Source: Chloroflexia bacterium (GTDB taxonomy: Bacteria; Chloroflexota; Chloroflexia; Thermomicrobiales; UBA6265). From it: a stretch of DNA of 10,628 nt. The DNA is taken from positions 1-10,628 of the forward strand of contig JACCYX010000312.1 in assembly GCA_013696265.1 (NCBI GenBank). The letters run 5' to 3'. This document shows, one piece after another, positions 5,224 through 10,628 of this stretch. Both the position numbers and the translations under genes were made by a program. Below the pieces are notes generated by a model. The model saw only the letters and a list, made by a program, of their open reading frames with translations, was not told the DNA's origin and ran no database searches. How positions within the stretch are numbered: position 1 is the first letter of the stretch; each line of letters begins with the position of its first letter.

Positions 5224-6639
5224 ATGAATCGTCGAACACTCAGGATGTGGCTCCGGCCCGGAATGAAGATCAAGCGATGGATGGCACTCTTCATGTTCGC
5301 CATCGTGCTCACCAGCCTTGCCTTGGCGATGGGCGCGGCCTGGATCTACGACAACTATTCGGTTCCGGCGCGCTTGCAGGAGTTCGTCGAGGTCGTCACC
5401 CTGCAGATCGTCCCTCATCCCTGGCGGGGCCTGATCCTGCTCGGCGGCGGACTCATCCTCTTTGGCTTCGCCCTCTGGAAACTGAGCCATTCGCTCGTGT
5501 CGCCATTGCTCAAGGAGATCACCAGCGGCCGCACCGTGGCCGAAATCTTCGTCGGCGATCGCTTCGGGCCGGTCCCGGCCGAATTCAATGTCGTCACGAT
5601 TGGCGGCGGTACCGGCCTGGGCTTCCTCCTCCGCGGCCTCAAGCAGGCCAACGTCAACCTGACCGCCATCGTTACCGTCGCCGACGACGGCGGCAGCACG
5701 GGGCGGATCCGCGATGCCTTCGACATTCCCGCGCCCGGCGACATCCGGAATTGCCTCGTGTCGCTGGCTGAGGACGAGTCGACAATGAGCCAGCTCTTCC
5801 ATTACCGATTCGACAAGGATGGCTCGGAACTCTCCGGCCACTCGTTCGGCAACCTCTTCATCACGGCCATGACCCAGGTCACCGGCAGCTTCGAGCAGGC
5901 GGTCCTGGAATCGGCCCGCGTCCTCAATGTCCGGGGCCGGGTGCTTCCTTCTACTTTGGAGAACGTGACCCTCTGCGCCAACATGGCGAGCGGCGATACG
6001 GTCCGCGGCGAATCGGCGATCGCCCACGAACGGCCCGCGATCTCGGACATCTTCTTCGACCCGCCCCACCCGAGGGCCTACGACCCCGCCCTGGCGGCGA
6101 TCCTCAACGCCGACCTCATCGTGCTCGGACCCGGCAGCCTCTACACCAGTGTCCTGCCGAACCTGCTGGTCGATGGCATCCGCGAGGCGATCAGTTGGTC
6201 GCAGGGCGATACCGTCTACGTCTGCAACGTCGCCACCCAGGAAGGTGAGACCGACCACTACGGCTATGACGACCACGTGCGAGAAGTCGTGAAGTATCTC
6301 GGCGAGGGCGAACTCGACTACGTGCTGGTCAACGACAACCCGGCGGCGGGCACCGCGATCCGCCCGGACTGGCACGTCGAAGCCGTCATCTACGACGGCG
6401 CCGCGAAGTCATCGAACGGGGTCGACATCATCGCCAGGGATGTGGTCAACGACCAGAATCCGCTCCGTCACGACCCGGTGAAACTGGCCGCCGTGCTCCT
6501 CGACCTCGCGCGCGAACGCCCCTCGCTCGCGCAGTTGCCCGTTACCCTCGCGGTCGCGAACGGCCTGGAGCCGGACGAGGTCACGGCGCTGATCGGCGGC
6601 GCCGCTCCCCGGCGCCAGGTACCGGCCCCTCCAGGTTAA
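5224..6639 (+). CDS. yvcK: Membrane-anchored YvcK/GlmR-like gluconeogenesis factor (CofD-like family)
   Basis: A YvcK-type regulator; in Bacillus the family (GlmR) is needed for growth on gluconeogenic carbon, binds UDP-GlcNAc and steers carbon toward cell-wall precursors. Here 471 aa. Two hydrophobic segments (about 19-40 and 69-86) precede the enzyme-like fold, placing the C-terminal domain in the cytoplasm if both ends are inside. The fold starts VVTIGGGTGLGFLLRGL (123-139). Then come VTVADDGGSTGR (150-161), PGDIRNCLVSLA (171-182), GHSFGNLFITAMT, LGPGSLYTSVLPNLLVDGI and CNVATQEGETDHYGYDDHV, all hallmark motifs. Bacillus YvcK lacks the membrane part. ATG 5224 is chosen because the basic, tryptophan-rich start leads into the first segment; its SD is weak (GGACGG), and ATG 5245 or 5263 are alternatives. 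The frame is open back to 4930, but that part is unconserved and precedes the predicted promoter. It lies 118 bp before gap, hinting at control of glycolytic flux. Confidence 0.9.
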   Translation: MNRRTLRMWLRPGMKIKRWMALFMFAIVLTSLALAMGAAWIYDNYSVPARLQEFVEVVTLQIVPHPWRGLILLGGGLILFGFALWKLSHSLVSPLLKEITSGRTVAEIFVGDRFGPVPAEFNVVTIGGGTGLGFLLRGLKQANVNLTAIVTVADDGGSTGRIRDAFDIPAPGDIRNCLVSLAEDESTMSQLFHYRFDKDGSELSGHSFGNLFITAMTQVTGSFEQAVLESARVLNVRGRVLPSTLENVTLCANMASGDTVRGESAIAHERPAISDIFFDPPHPRAYDPALAAILNADLIVLGPGSLYTSVLPNLLVDGIREAISWSQGDTVYVCNVATQEGETDHYGYDDHVREVVKYLGEGELDYVLVNDNPAAGTAIRPDWHVEAVIYDGAAKSSNGVDIIARDVVNDQNPLRHDPVKLAAVLLDLARERPSLAQLPVTLAVANGLEPDEVTALIGGAAPRRQVPAPPG

Positions 6640-6757
6640 CGCCGGACAGAACGACACCAGCGGCCGATTGTTGGTAGTCTTTCCGGCATAGATGGAGCCT
6701 ACGGTTCCGCACTTTCCTGACCATTTGCATCAAGATCAGTCCATTGAGGAGCAGTGC

Positions 6758-7783
6758 ATGGTGTACAAAGTTGGCATCAACGGGTTCGGCCGAATCGGCC
6801 GCCAGGTCTACAAGGCAATCGATCAGGGCGGCTTTGACGACCTTTTCGAGGTCGTCGCCGTCAATGACCTGACCGACAACGCCACGCTCGCCCACCTCCT
6901 GAAGTACGACTCGACCTACGGGCGGTACGATGCCGAGATCTCCGCCAGTGACGACGGCATCACCGTCAACGGCCGCCTCGTCAAGGTGCTGGAAGAAAAG
7001 GATCCGGCGGCGCTGCCCTGGGGCGACCTCGGCGTGGACCTCGTGATCGAATCGACCGGCCGCTTCACCGATGCCGCCCTGGCGTCCGGCCACATCGACG
7101 CCGGCGCTCGCAAGGTGATCATTTCGGCCCCGGCCAAGGGCGAGGACCTGACCGTCGTGCTCGGCGTGAACGAGGCCCGCTATGATCCAGCCCAGCACCA
7201 CATCGTCTCCAATGCCTCCTGCACCACCAACTGCCTGGCGCCAGTCGTCAAGATCATCCTCGATAACTTCGGGATCGAAACCGGGATGATGACCACGGTG
7301 CACTCCTACACCGCGGACCAGGTGTTGCAGGACGGCCCGCACACGGACTTGCGCCGGGCACGGGGCGCGGCCCAGAATATCGTGCCGACCACCACCGGCG
7401 CGGCCAAGGCGCTGTCGCTGGTGATTCCGGAAATCGAAGGCAAGCTGGACGGCTTCGCGCTACGCGTGCCGACGCCGACCGTGTCGATCGTCGATTTCGT
7501 GGCGAACACCGAGAAGCCCGTCACGGTCGAATCGGTCAACGCCGCCTTCAAGGCGGCCTCGAAAGCCGACGAGTTCGTGGGCATCCTGGGCTACAGCGAA
7601 GAGGAGTTGGTGTCCTCGGATTACCGCCACGATTCCCGATCAGCGATCGTCGACGCCCCATCGACGATGGTGCTCGGCGAGAAGATGGTGAAGGTCGTCG
7701 CCTGGTACGACAACGAATGGGGCTATTCCTGCCGCGTCGCCGACCTCGCCGCGCTGATCTGCGAACAGGGTTTCGGGGATTAG
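6758..7783 (+). CDS. gap: Glyceraldehyde-3-phosphate dehydrogenase (phosphorylating)
   Basis: Interconverts glyceraldehyde-3-phosphate and 1,3-bisphosphoglycerate with NAD+. Length is 341 aa, typical. GINGFGRIGRQV (6-17) is the Rossmann glycine loop. D37 followed by Leu (VNDLTD) and Pro194 in QDGPHTDL resemble NAD-type enzymes rather than NADP-type GapB. SNASCTTNCLAP (151-162) holds catalytic C155; H182 is in TVHSYT. TTTGAAKA (211-218) contributes to phosphate binding, and WYDNEWGYSCRV (316-327) is the C-terminal signature. ATG 6758 has GAGGAG 6 nt upstream. The open frame begins at 6692, but those 22 residues are not family-like. It is the first of the gap-pgk-tpiA block. No convincing promoter was seen in the 118-bp gap after yvcK, so co-transcription with yvcK is possible. 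Two palindromes follow its stop. Confidence 0.97.
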   Translation: MVYKVGINGFGRIGRQVYKAIDQGGFDDLFEVVAVNDLTDNATLAHLLKYDSTYGRYDAEISASDDGITVNGRLVKVLEEKDPAALPWGDLGVDLVIESTGRFTDAALASGHIDAGARKVIISAPAKGEDLTVVLGVNEARYDPAQHHIVSNASCTTNCLAPVVKIILDNFGIETGMMTTVHSYTADQVLQDGPHTDLRRARGAAQNIVPTTTGAAKALSLVIPEIEGKLDGFALRVPTPTVSIVDFVANTEKPVTVESVNAAFKAASKADEFVGILGYSEEELVSSDYRHDSRSAIVDAPSTMVLGEKMVKVVAWYDNEWGYSCRVADLAALICEQGFGD

Positions 7784-7791
7784 GCATAGTG

Positions 7792-7811
7792 GCGCGTCAA
7801 GCTTGACGCGC
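7792..7811. repeat. Perfect 20-nt palindrome after gap
   Basis: GCGCGTCAAGCTTGACGCGC is its own reverse complement over all 20 nt, starting 9 bp after the gap stop. With no central loop it would form a DNA dyad or a hairpin with a small AGCT loop. No T-run follows. It stands 11 bp before a second, larger palindrome, and the two may form one repeat unit. Confidence 0.65.
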
Positions 7812-7822
7812 ACACCCAATGC

Positions 7823-7856
7823 CGTCATTCCGAGCAAGCTCGGAATGACGATTTTT
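7823..7856 (+). terminator. Palindrome plus T5 between gap and pgk
   Basis: CGTCATTCCGAGC (7823-7835), AA, and GCTCGGAATGACG (7838-7850) make a perfect 13-bp inverted repeat, followed by A and five T (7852-7856). As RNA it would be a long stem with a 4-nt CAAG loop and a short U-tract, so an intrinsic terminator is plausible; it would lower pgk-tpiA relative to gap. GTCATTCCGAGC-type palindromes are, from memory, common dispersed repeats in bacterial genomes, so this may be an inserted REP-like element that also terminates. Confidence 0.6.
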
Positions 7857-7939
7857 GCGTCAAAACGGCGTGGAGAGGGGTGCCAAGTGGCGATTCACCG
7901 GACACTGGATCGCACCATCCCAACGAACAGGATCGCTCT

Positions 7940-9121
7940 ATGACCAGGCGCTCCATTACCGATGCCGATGTTCAGAGACAGCGGGTGCTCTGCCGGGTCG
8001 ATTTCAACGTGCCGTTGCGCGACGGCGCGATTCAAGACGACTCCCGGATCCGAGCCGCCGTGTCCACCATCGAATGGCTGGTTTCGCACGGGGCTCGAGT
8101 CATCCTGTGCAGCCACCTCGGCCGGCCCAAGGGCAAGGTGGTCGACGATCTGCGGCTGAAGCCGGTCGCGGACCGTTTGGCCGACCTCCTCGGCATACCG
8201 GTCACGTCGCTGGAGGCGATCACCGGACCGGACGTGACCGGCGCGGTCGGGAGCATGGCTGACAGCGAGGTGGTGCTGCTCGAAAACCTCCGGTTCGACC
8301 CGCGCGAGGAGACCAACGACCCGAGCCTGGCGCGGGAACTGGCTGATCTCGCCGACCTTTACGTGAACGATGCGTTCGGCGCGGCCCACCGCGCCCACGC
8401 TTCGACCGAAGGCGTCACCCACCTGATCCCCGCCTACATCGGCCTGCTGATGCGGGCCGAAATCGAAGCTCTGACGAAACTGCTGACTGGCCCAGAGCAC
8501 CCGTTCGTCGCGATCGTCGGGGGCGCCAAGGTCTCCGACAAGATGGGTGTGCTCGAAAACCTGCTTCCCAGGGTCGATACGGTGCTGATCGGCGGGGGCA
8601 TGGCCAACACGTTCCTGCTGGCCCAGGGTGTTGAAGTCGGCACGTCACTCATCGAAGCGGACCTGGTGACGACCGCCTCCGGCCTGATCGCGGCCGCCCA
8701 GGCACAGGGCGTCGAGATCGGCTTGCCAACCGACGTAGTGGTGGCCCGTTCGATCGACGCCTCCGCCGGCGACCAGGTCCATATAGACAGCATCGGGGAC
8801 GACGCCGCGATCTTCGACATCGGCTCGGAAACGGCGGCCCAGTACGCGGACGTCATCGCCGGGGCCCGCACCGTGCTCTGGAACGGACCGCTGGGCGTGG
8901 CCGAGAACCCCGCATTCGCGGAAGGAACCGCCACGGTCGCCAGGGCGGTCGCGGCGGCGGATGGCTACACGGTCATCGGCGGCGGCGATTCGGTCGCCGC
9001 CATCCAGCAACTCGATCTCGCCAGCCGCATCGACCATATCTCGACCGGGGGCGGTGCTTCGCTTGAGTTCCTTGAGGGCAAGACCCTCCCCGGTATCGCC
9101 GCAATCCCGGAGGCCGAATGA
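7940..9121 (+). CDS. pgk: Phosphoglycerate kinase
   Basis: Transfers phosphate between 1,3-bisphosphoglycerate and ADP, the first ATP-yielding step of glycolysis. Length is 393 aa, typical for bacterial monomers. The N-terminal substrate domain has RVDFNVPL (19-26), DSRIRA (34-39), SHLGRPKGK (58-66), LLENLRF (113-119) and YVNDAFGAAHRAHAS (141-155). The C-terminal nucleotide domain has GGAKVSDKMGVLENLL (194-209), LIGGGMANTFL (216-226), LWNGPLGV (313-320), VIGGGDSVAA (345-354) and HISTGGGASLEFLEGKTLPG (366-385). ATG 7940 is chosen because CAGGA lies 8 nt upstream and the conserved N-terminus starts there; an in-frame ATG at 7880 adds 20 unconserved residues. It follows gap by 156 bp containing two palindromes, and its stop overlaps the tpiA start. 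Confidence 0.97.
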   Translation: MTRRSITDADVQRQRVLCRVDFNVPLRDGAIQDDSRIRAAVSTIEWLVSHGARVILCSHLGRPKGKVVDDLRLKPVADRLADLLGIPVTSLEAITGPDVTGAVGSMADSEVVLLENLRFDPREETNDPSLARELADLADLYVNDAFGAAHRAHASTEGVTHLIPAYIGLLMRAEIEALTKLLTGPEHPFVAIVGGAKVSDKMGVLENLLPRVDTVLIGGGMANTFLLAQGVEVGTSLIEADLVTTASGLIAAAQAQGVEIGLPTDVVVARSIDASAGDQVHIDSIGDDAAIFDIGSETAAQYADVIAGARTVLWNGPLGVAENPAFAEGTATVARAVAAADGYTVIGGGDSVAAIQQLDLASRIDHISTGGGASLEFLEGKTLPGIAAIPEAE

Positions 9122-9915
9122 GTTCGTCAACCATGCCCTACGTGATCGGCAACTGGAAAATGAACCTCGATGTCGAATCGGCGATGTCGCTGGCCGAAGC
9201 ATCGGCCGAAATCGCGAATGAGACCGCTGACGACGTGGGTGTCGGCATCGCGATCCCATCCCTCTGGATACCGCTGATCTCCAGCGAGTTTTTCGAAACC
9301 AGCCTGCTCGTCGGGGCCCAGGATTGCTCGCCCCACGCCGCCGGCGCGTACACCGGTGACGTATCGGCGCCGATGCTGTCACCCTGGTGCGCGTTCACGC
9401 TCGTCGGTCACAGCGAACGCCGCCAGCACCACGGGGAGGATGATGACCTGGTGCGGGCCAAGCTCGACGCCGTGATCGAACACGACATGGCGGCCCTGCT
9501 CTGTGTCGGCGAAACCGAAGCTCAACGCGAGGCCGGCAATGCCCTCGATGTCGTGGGCGAGCAGGTGCTGCGGGCCGCGGGGCATCTCGATTCCGGCGGG
9601 CTCCGCAACTTGCTCGTCGCCTACGAACCGGTCTGGGCGATCGGCACGGGCCAGACCGCCACCCCGGCCGATGCCCAGGCGATGGCCGCCCACATCCGCG
9701 GGTTGATCGCCGGCCTCGATGCCGGGTCCGCCCCGGAAGTGCCGATCCTGTACGGCGGCAGCGTCAAGGCCGCCAACGCGCCGGACTTCTTCAGCGAGGG
9801 GGACATCGACGGGGCGCTGGTTGGCGGGGCCAGCCTGGACGCGGACGATTTTCTCGAAATCGTGCGCGCGGCACGCCAAACCGGTGCCGGACTACTGGCT
9901 GACGACGCCCGCTGA
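9118..9915 (+). CDS. tpiA: Triosephosphate isomerase
   Basis: Interconverts dihydroxyacetone phosphate and glyceraldehyde-3-phosphate. The 265 aa exceed the usual 250 or so by a few residues at both ends. The active-site set is complete: N12 and K14 in GNWKMN (11-16), H98 in LVGHSERR (95-102), E170 in AYEPVWAIGTGQTATP (168-183), whose end is the flexible loop, and the phosphate-binding LYGGSVKAAN (211-220) with LVGGASLD (234-241). ATG 9118 overlaps the pgk stop as ATGA, with GGAGG 4 nt upstream, which points to translational coupling. Met6 (9133) sits at the family's usual start but lacks an SD at proper distance. It is co-transcribed with pgk, and secG follows after 69 bp. Confidence 0.97.
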   Translation: MSSSTMPYVIGNWKMNLDVESAMSLAEASAEIANETADDVGVGIAIPSLWIPLISSEFFETSLLVGAQDCSPHAAGAYTGDVSAPMLSPWCAFTLVGHSERRQHHGEDDDLVRAKLDAVIEHDMAALLCVGETEAQREAGNALDVVGEQVLRAAGHLDSGGLRNLLVAYEPVWAIGTGQTATPADAQAMAAHIRGLIAGLDAGSAPEVPILYGGSVKAANAPDFFSEGDIDGALVGGASLDADDFLEIVRAARQTGAGLLADDAR

Positions 9916-9984
9916 TGGTACGCTGCACACGACGCCGAAGGGCGTTTCCGTCACCGTTCGCGTTGGAGAAGGAAAAGACCGCTC

Positions 9985-10215
9985 GTGGATATCGCACTCA
10001 ACCTGGTCACCATCATCATATCCATCGTGTTGATCTCGGTCATCCTGATGCAGACCAAAGGCTCGTCGTTTAGCGGCGCGTTTGGCGGCGGCGGGTCCGA
10101 CACGATCCAACGCACGCGGCGCGGGTTCGAGAAGACGCTGTTCCAGTTCACGCTCGGTATCGCGGGATTCTTCGTGGTCCTGTCCATCCTGAGCAGCATC
10201 ATCCTGAGCAGCTAA
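9985..10215 (+). CDS. secG: Preprotein translocase subunit SecG
   Basis: A small accessory subunit of the SecYEG channel in the cytoplasmic membrane. The 76 aa form two hydrophobic segments (about 3-22 and 52-74) joined by the conserved polar, glycine-rich loop: LMQTKGSSFSGAFGGGG (21-37), then TRRGFEK (44-50). This is the classic SecG pattern. The start is GTG 9985; GGAGAAGGA lies somewhat far upstream (about 12 nt), and no better in-frame start fits the first segment. A tpiA-secG neighbourhood after gap-pgk is a known arrangement in Gram-positive-type and other bacteria, so the gene probably shares the glycolytic transcript. Confidence 0.93.
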   Translation: MDIALNLVTIIISIVLISVILMQTKGSSFSGAFGGGGSDTIQRTRRGFEKTLFQFTLGIAGFFVVLSILSSIILSS

Positions 10216-10245
10216 CCTCGCCGGTACTGGGCACGGGAAGGAGTA

Positions 10246-10339
10246 GTGACACACATCCACAGGATACACGGCCACGATGGCCGGACAATTCGTCCGGAAA
10301 CGTGACGGGTTCCAGATACGCTCGCGTGTGGTGTGTCAC
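10246..10339. repeat. Long imperfect dyad in the secG-tatA spacer
   Basis: GTGACACAC (10246-10254) and GTGTGTCAC (10331-10339) are exact inverted repeats enclosing 76 nt. A second helix ACACG/CGTGT (10266-10270, 10325-10329) can stack inside. Within it lie two overlapping hairpins, GGCCA-CGA-TGGCC (10270-10282) and CCGGAC-AATTC-GTCCGG (10281-10297). There is no T-run, so it is not a normal intrinsic terminator. It could be a transcript 3' end, a structured RNA or chance. The 268-bp spacer shows no tRNA or protein gene. Confidence 0.4.
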
Positions 10340-10357
10340 CATTCTACCATTCGCGCG

Positions 10358-10386
10358 TTGAAATCGGCTTCGGGCAGACCTACAAT
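10358..10386 (+). promoter_or_regulatory. Sigma70-type promoter for tatA
   Basis: TTGAAA (10358-10363), an exact 17-bp spacer and TACAAT (10381-10386), each box a 5/6 match. The expected transcript start is near 10393, giving a leader of about 90 nt before tatA. It separates tatA from the secG transcript. Confidence 0.75.
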
Positions 10387-10483
10387 ACGGATCGCGGCGT
10401 GATGTTCACATCGGATGCGCGGGTTCGTCTCATCAGTTGAACACTCAAGCGTCCAAAGACGGATCCGCGGAGGAGCAACGACG

Positions 10484-10628
10484 ATGGCAGGCATCGGAGT
10501 ACCTGAACTGGCCATTGTGCGGGTCATTATCGTGATCATTTTCGGTGTCGGCAAGCTTCCGGAAATCGGGGGGGCGCTCGGCAAGGGAATCCGTGAGTTC
10601 AAGACGGAATCCACGACCGAGGAAAAAG
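10484..10628 (+). CDS. tatA: Sec-independent translocase protein TatA/TatE-like, 3' end outside window
   Basis: The pore-forming component of the twin-arginine pathway, which exports folded proteins. The 48 visible residues cover the diagnostic part: a short N-terminal membrane helix (about 7-20), the FG hinge (F20-G21), and an amphipathic helix KLPEIGGALGKGIREFK (24-40), followed by an acidic start of the tail. TatA and TatB cannot be fully separated on this fragment, but KLPE...GKGIREFK is TatA-like. ATG 10484 has GGAGGAG at 8 nt. Odd point: Arg13 lies in the middle of the membrane helix (LAIVRVIIVIIFG), where relatives have hydrophobic residues. It has its own promoter at 10358. Confidence 0.9.
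   Translation, partial: MAGIGVPELAIVRVIIVIIFGVGKLPEIGGALGKGIREFKTESTTEEK

Noticed and set aside
3219..5771. 850-codon open frame on the plus strand
   Set aside because: It lies antisense to ilvB and its leader and overlaps the yvcK start region out of frame; composition is Asp/Gly/Arg-rich as expected for a shadow frame of GC-rich coding DNA, with no recognisable domain.
4849..6375. 508-codon open frame on the minus strand
   Set aside because: It is antisense to yvcK, whose family motifs are unmistakable on the plus strand.
6660..6700. Promoter for gap around TTGTTG ... CATAGAT
   Set aside because: The two boxes are only 13-14 bp apart and both match poorly; no reliable promoter could be placed in this spacer.
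9932..9947. Hairpin ACGCC-GAAG-GGCGT with TTT between tpiA and secG
   Set aside because: The stem is only 5 bp with three T, too weak to call a terminator, and secG probably shares the transcript.
10300..10330. tRNA-like TTC arm (GGGTTCCAGATACG) in the secG-tatA spacer
   Set aside because: The conserved purine and C of the T-loop are missing and no acceptor or anticodon stem can be built around it.

Overview
The window is GC-rich bacterial chromosome carrying two divergent housekeeping operons and the start of a third transcription unit. Protein motifs and gene order (ilvB-ilvN-ilvC-leuA facing away from a membrane-anchored yvcK, then gap-pgk-tpiA-secG and tatA) suggest a Chloroflexota bacterium, perhaps near Thermomicrobia. 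This placement is inferred from general resemblance and is only moderately secure. There is no sign of phage, CRISPR, transposase or recent gene transfer.

Left half, minus strand (about 4914 down to 1): a branched-chain amino acid operon. A strong sigma70-type promoter (4885-4914) starts a leader of about 420 nt. The leader encodes a 37-residue peptide with 8 Ile/Leu/Val codons in a run of 12, followed by mutually exclusive hairpins and a GC-rich terminator with a U6 tract. This is the layout of a ribosome-mediated transcription attenuator. Behind it come ilvB and ilvN (acetolactate synthase large and small subunits, 2 bp apart), ilvC (ketol-acid reductoisomerase) and leuA (2-isopropylmalate synthase, cut by the window edge). 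Together they make the Val/Ile precursors and start Leu synthesis. Two GC-rich hairpins lie in the ilvN-ilvC and ilvC-leuA gaps.

Middle (4853-5223): the divergent control region, with the ilv promoter on one strand and an extended -10 promoter for yvcK on the other. A perfect 13-nt palindrome sits where the yvcK -35 box would be.

Right half, plus strand: yvcK (GlmR/CofD-like gluconeogenesis factor with two N-terminal membrane segments), gap, pgk, tpiA (start overlapping the pgk stop as ATGA) and secG. The gap-pgk spacer holds two perfect palindromes in tandem, the second followed by T5. After secG a 268-bp spacer contains a long imperfect dyad and a clear promoter (TTGAAA-17-TACAAT) for tatA, which runs off the right edge.

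Most notable are the ilv leader-peptide attenuator, which standard gene callers would miss, the palindromic spacer elements, and an arginine in the single membrane helix of the TatA protein.
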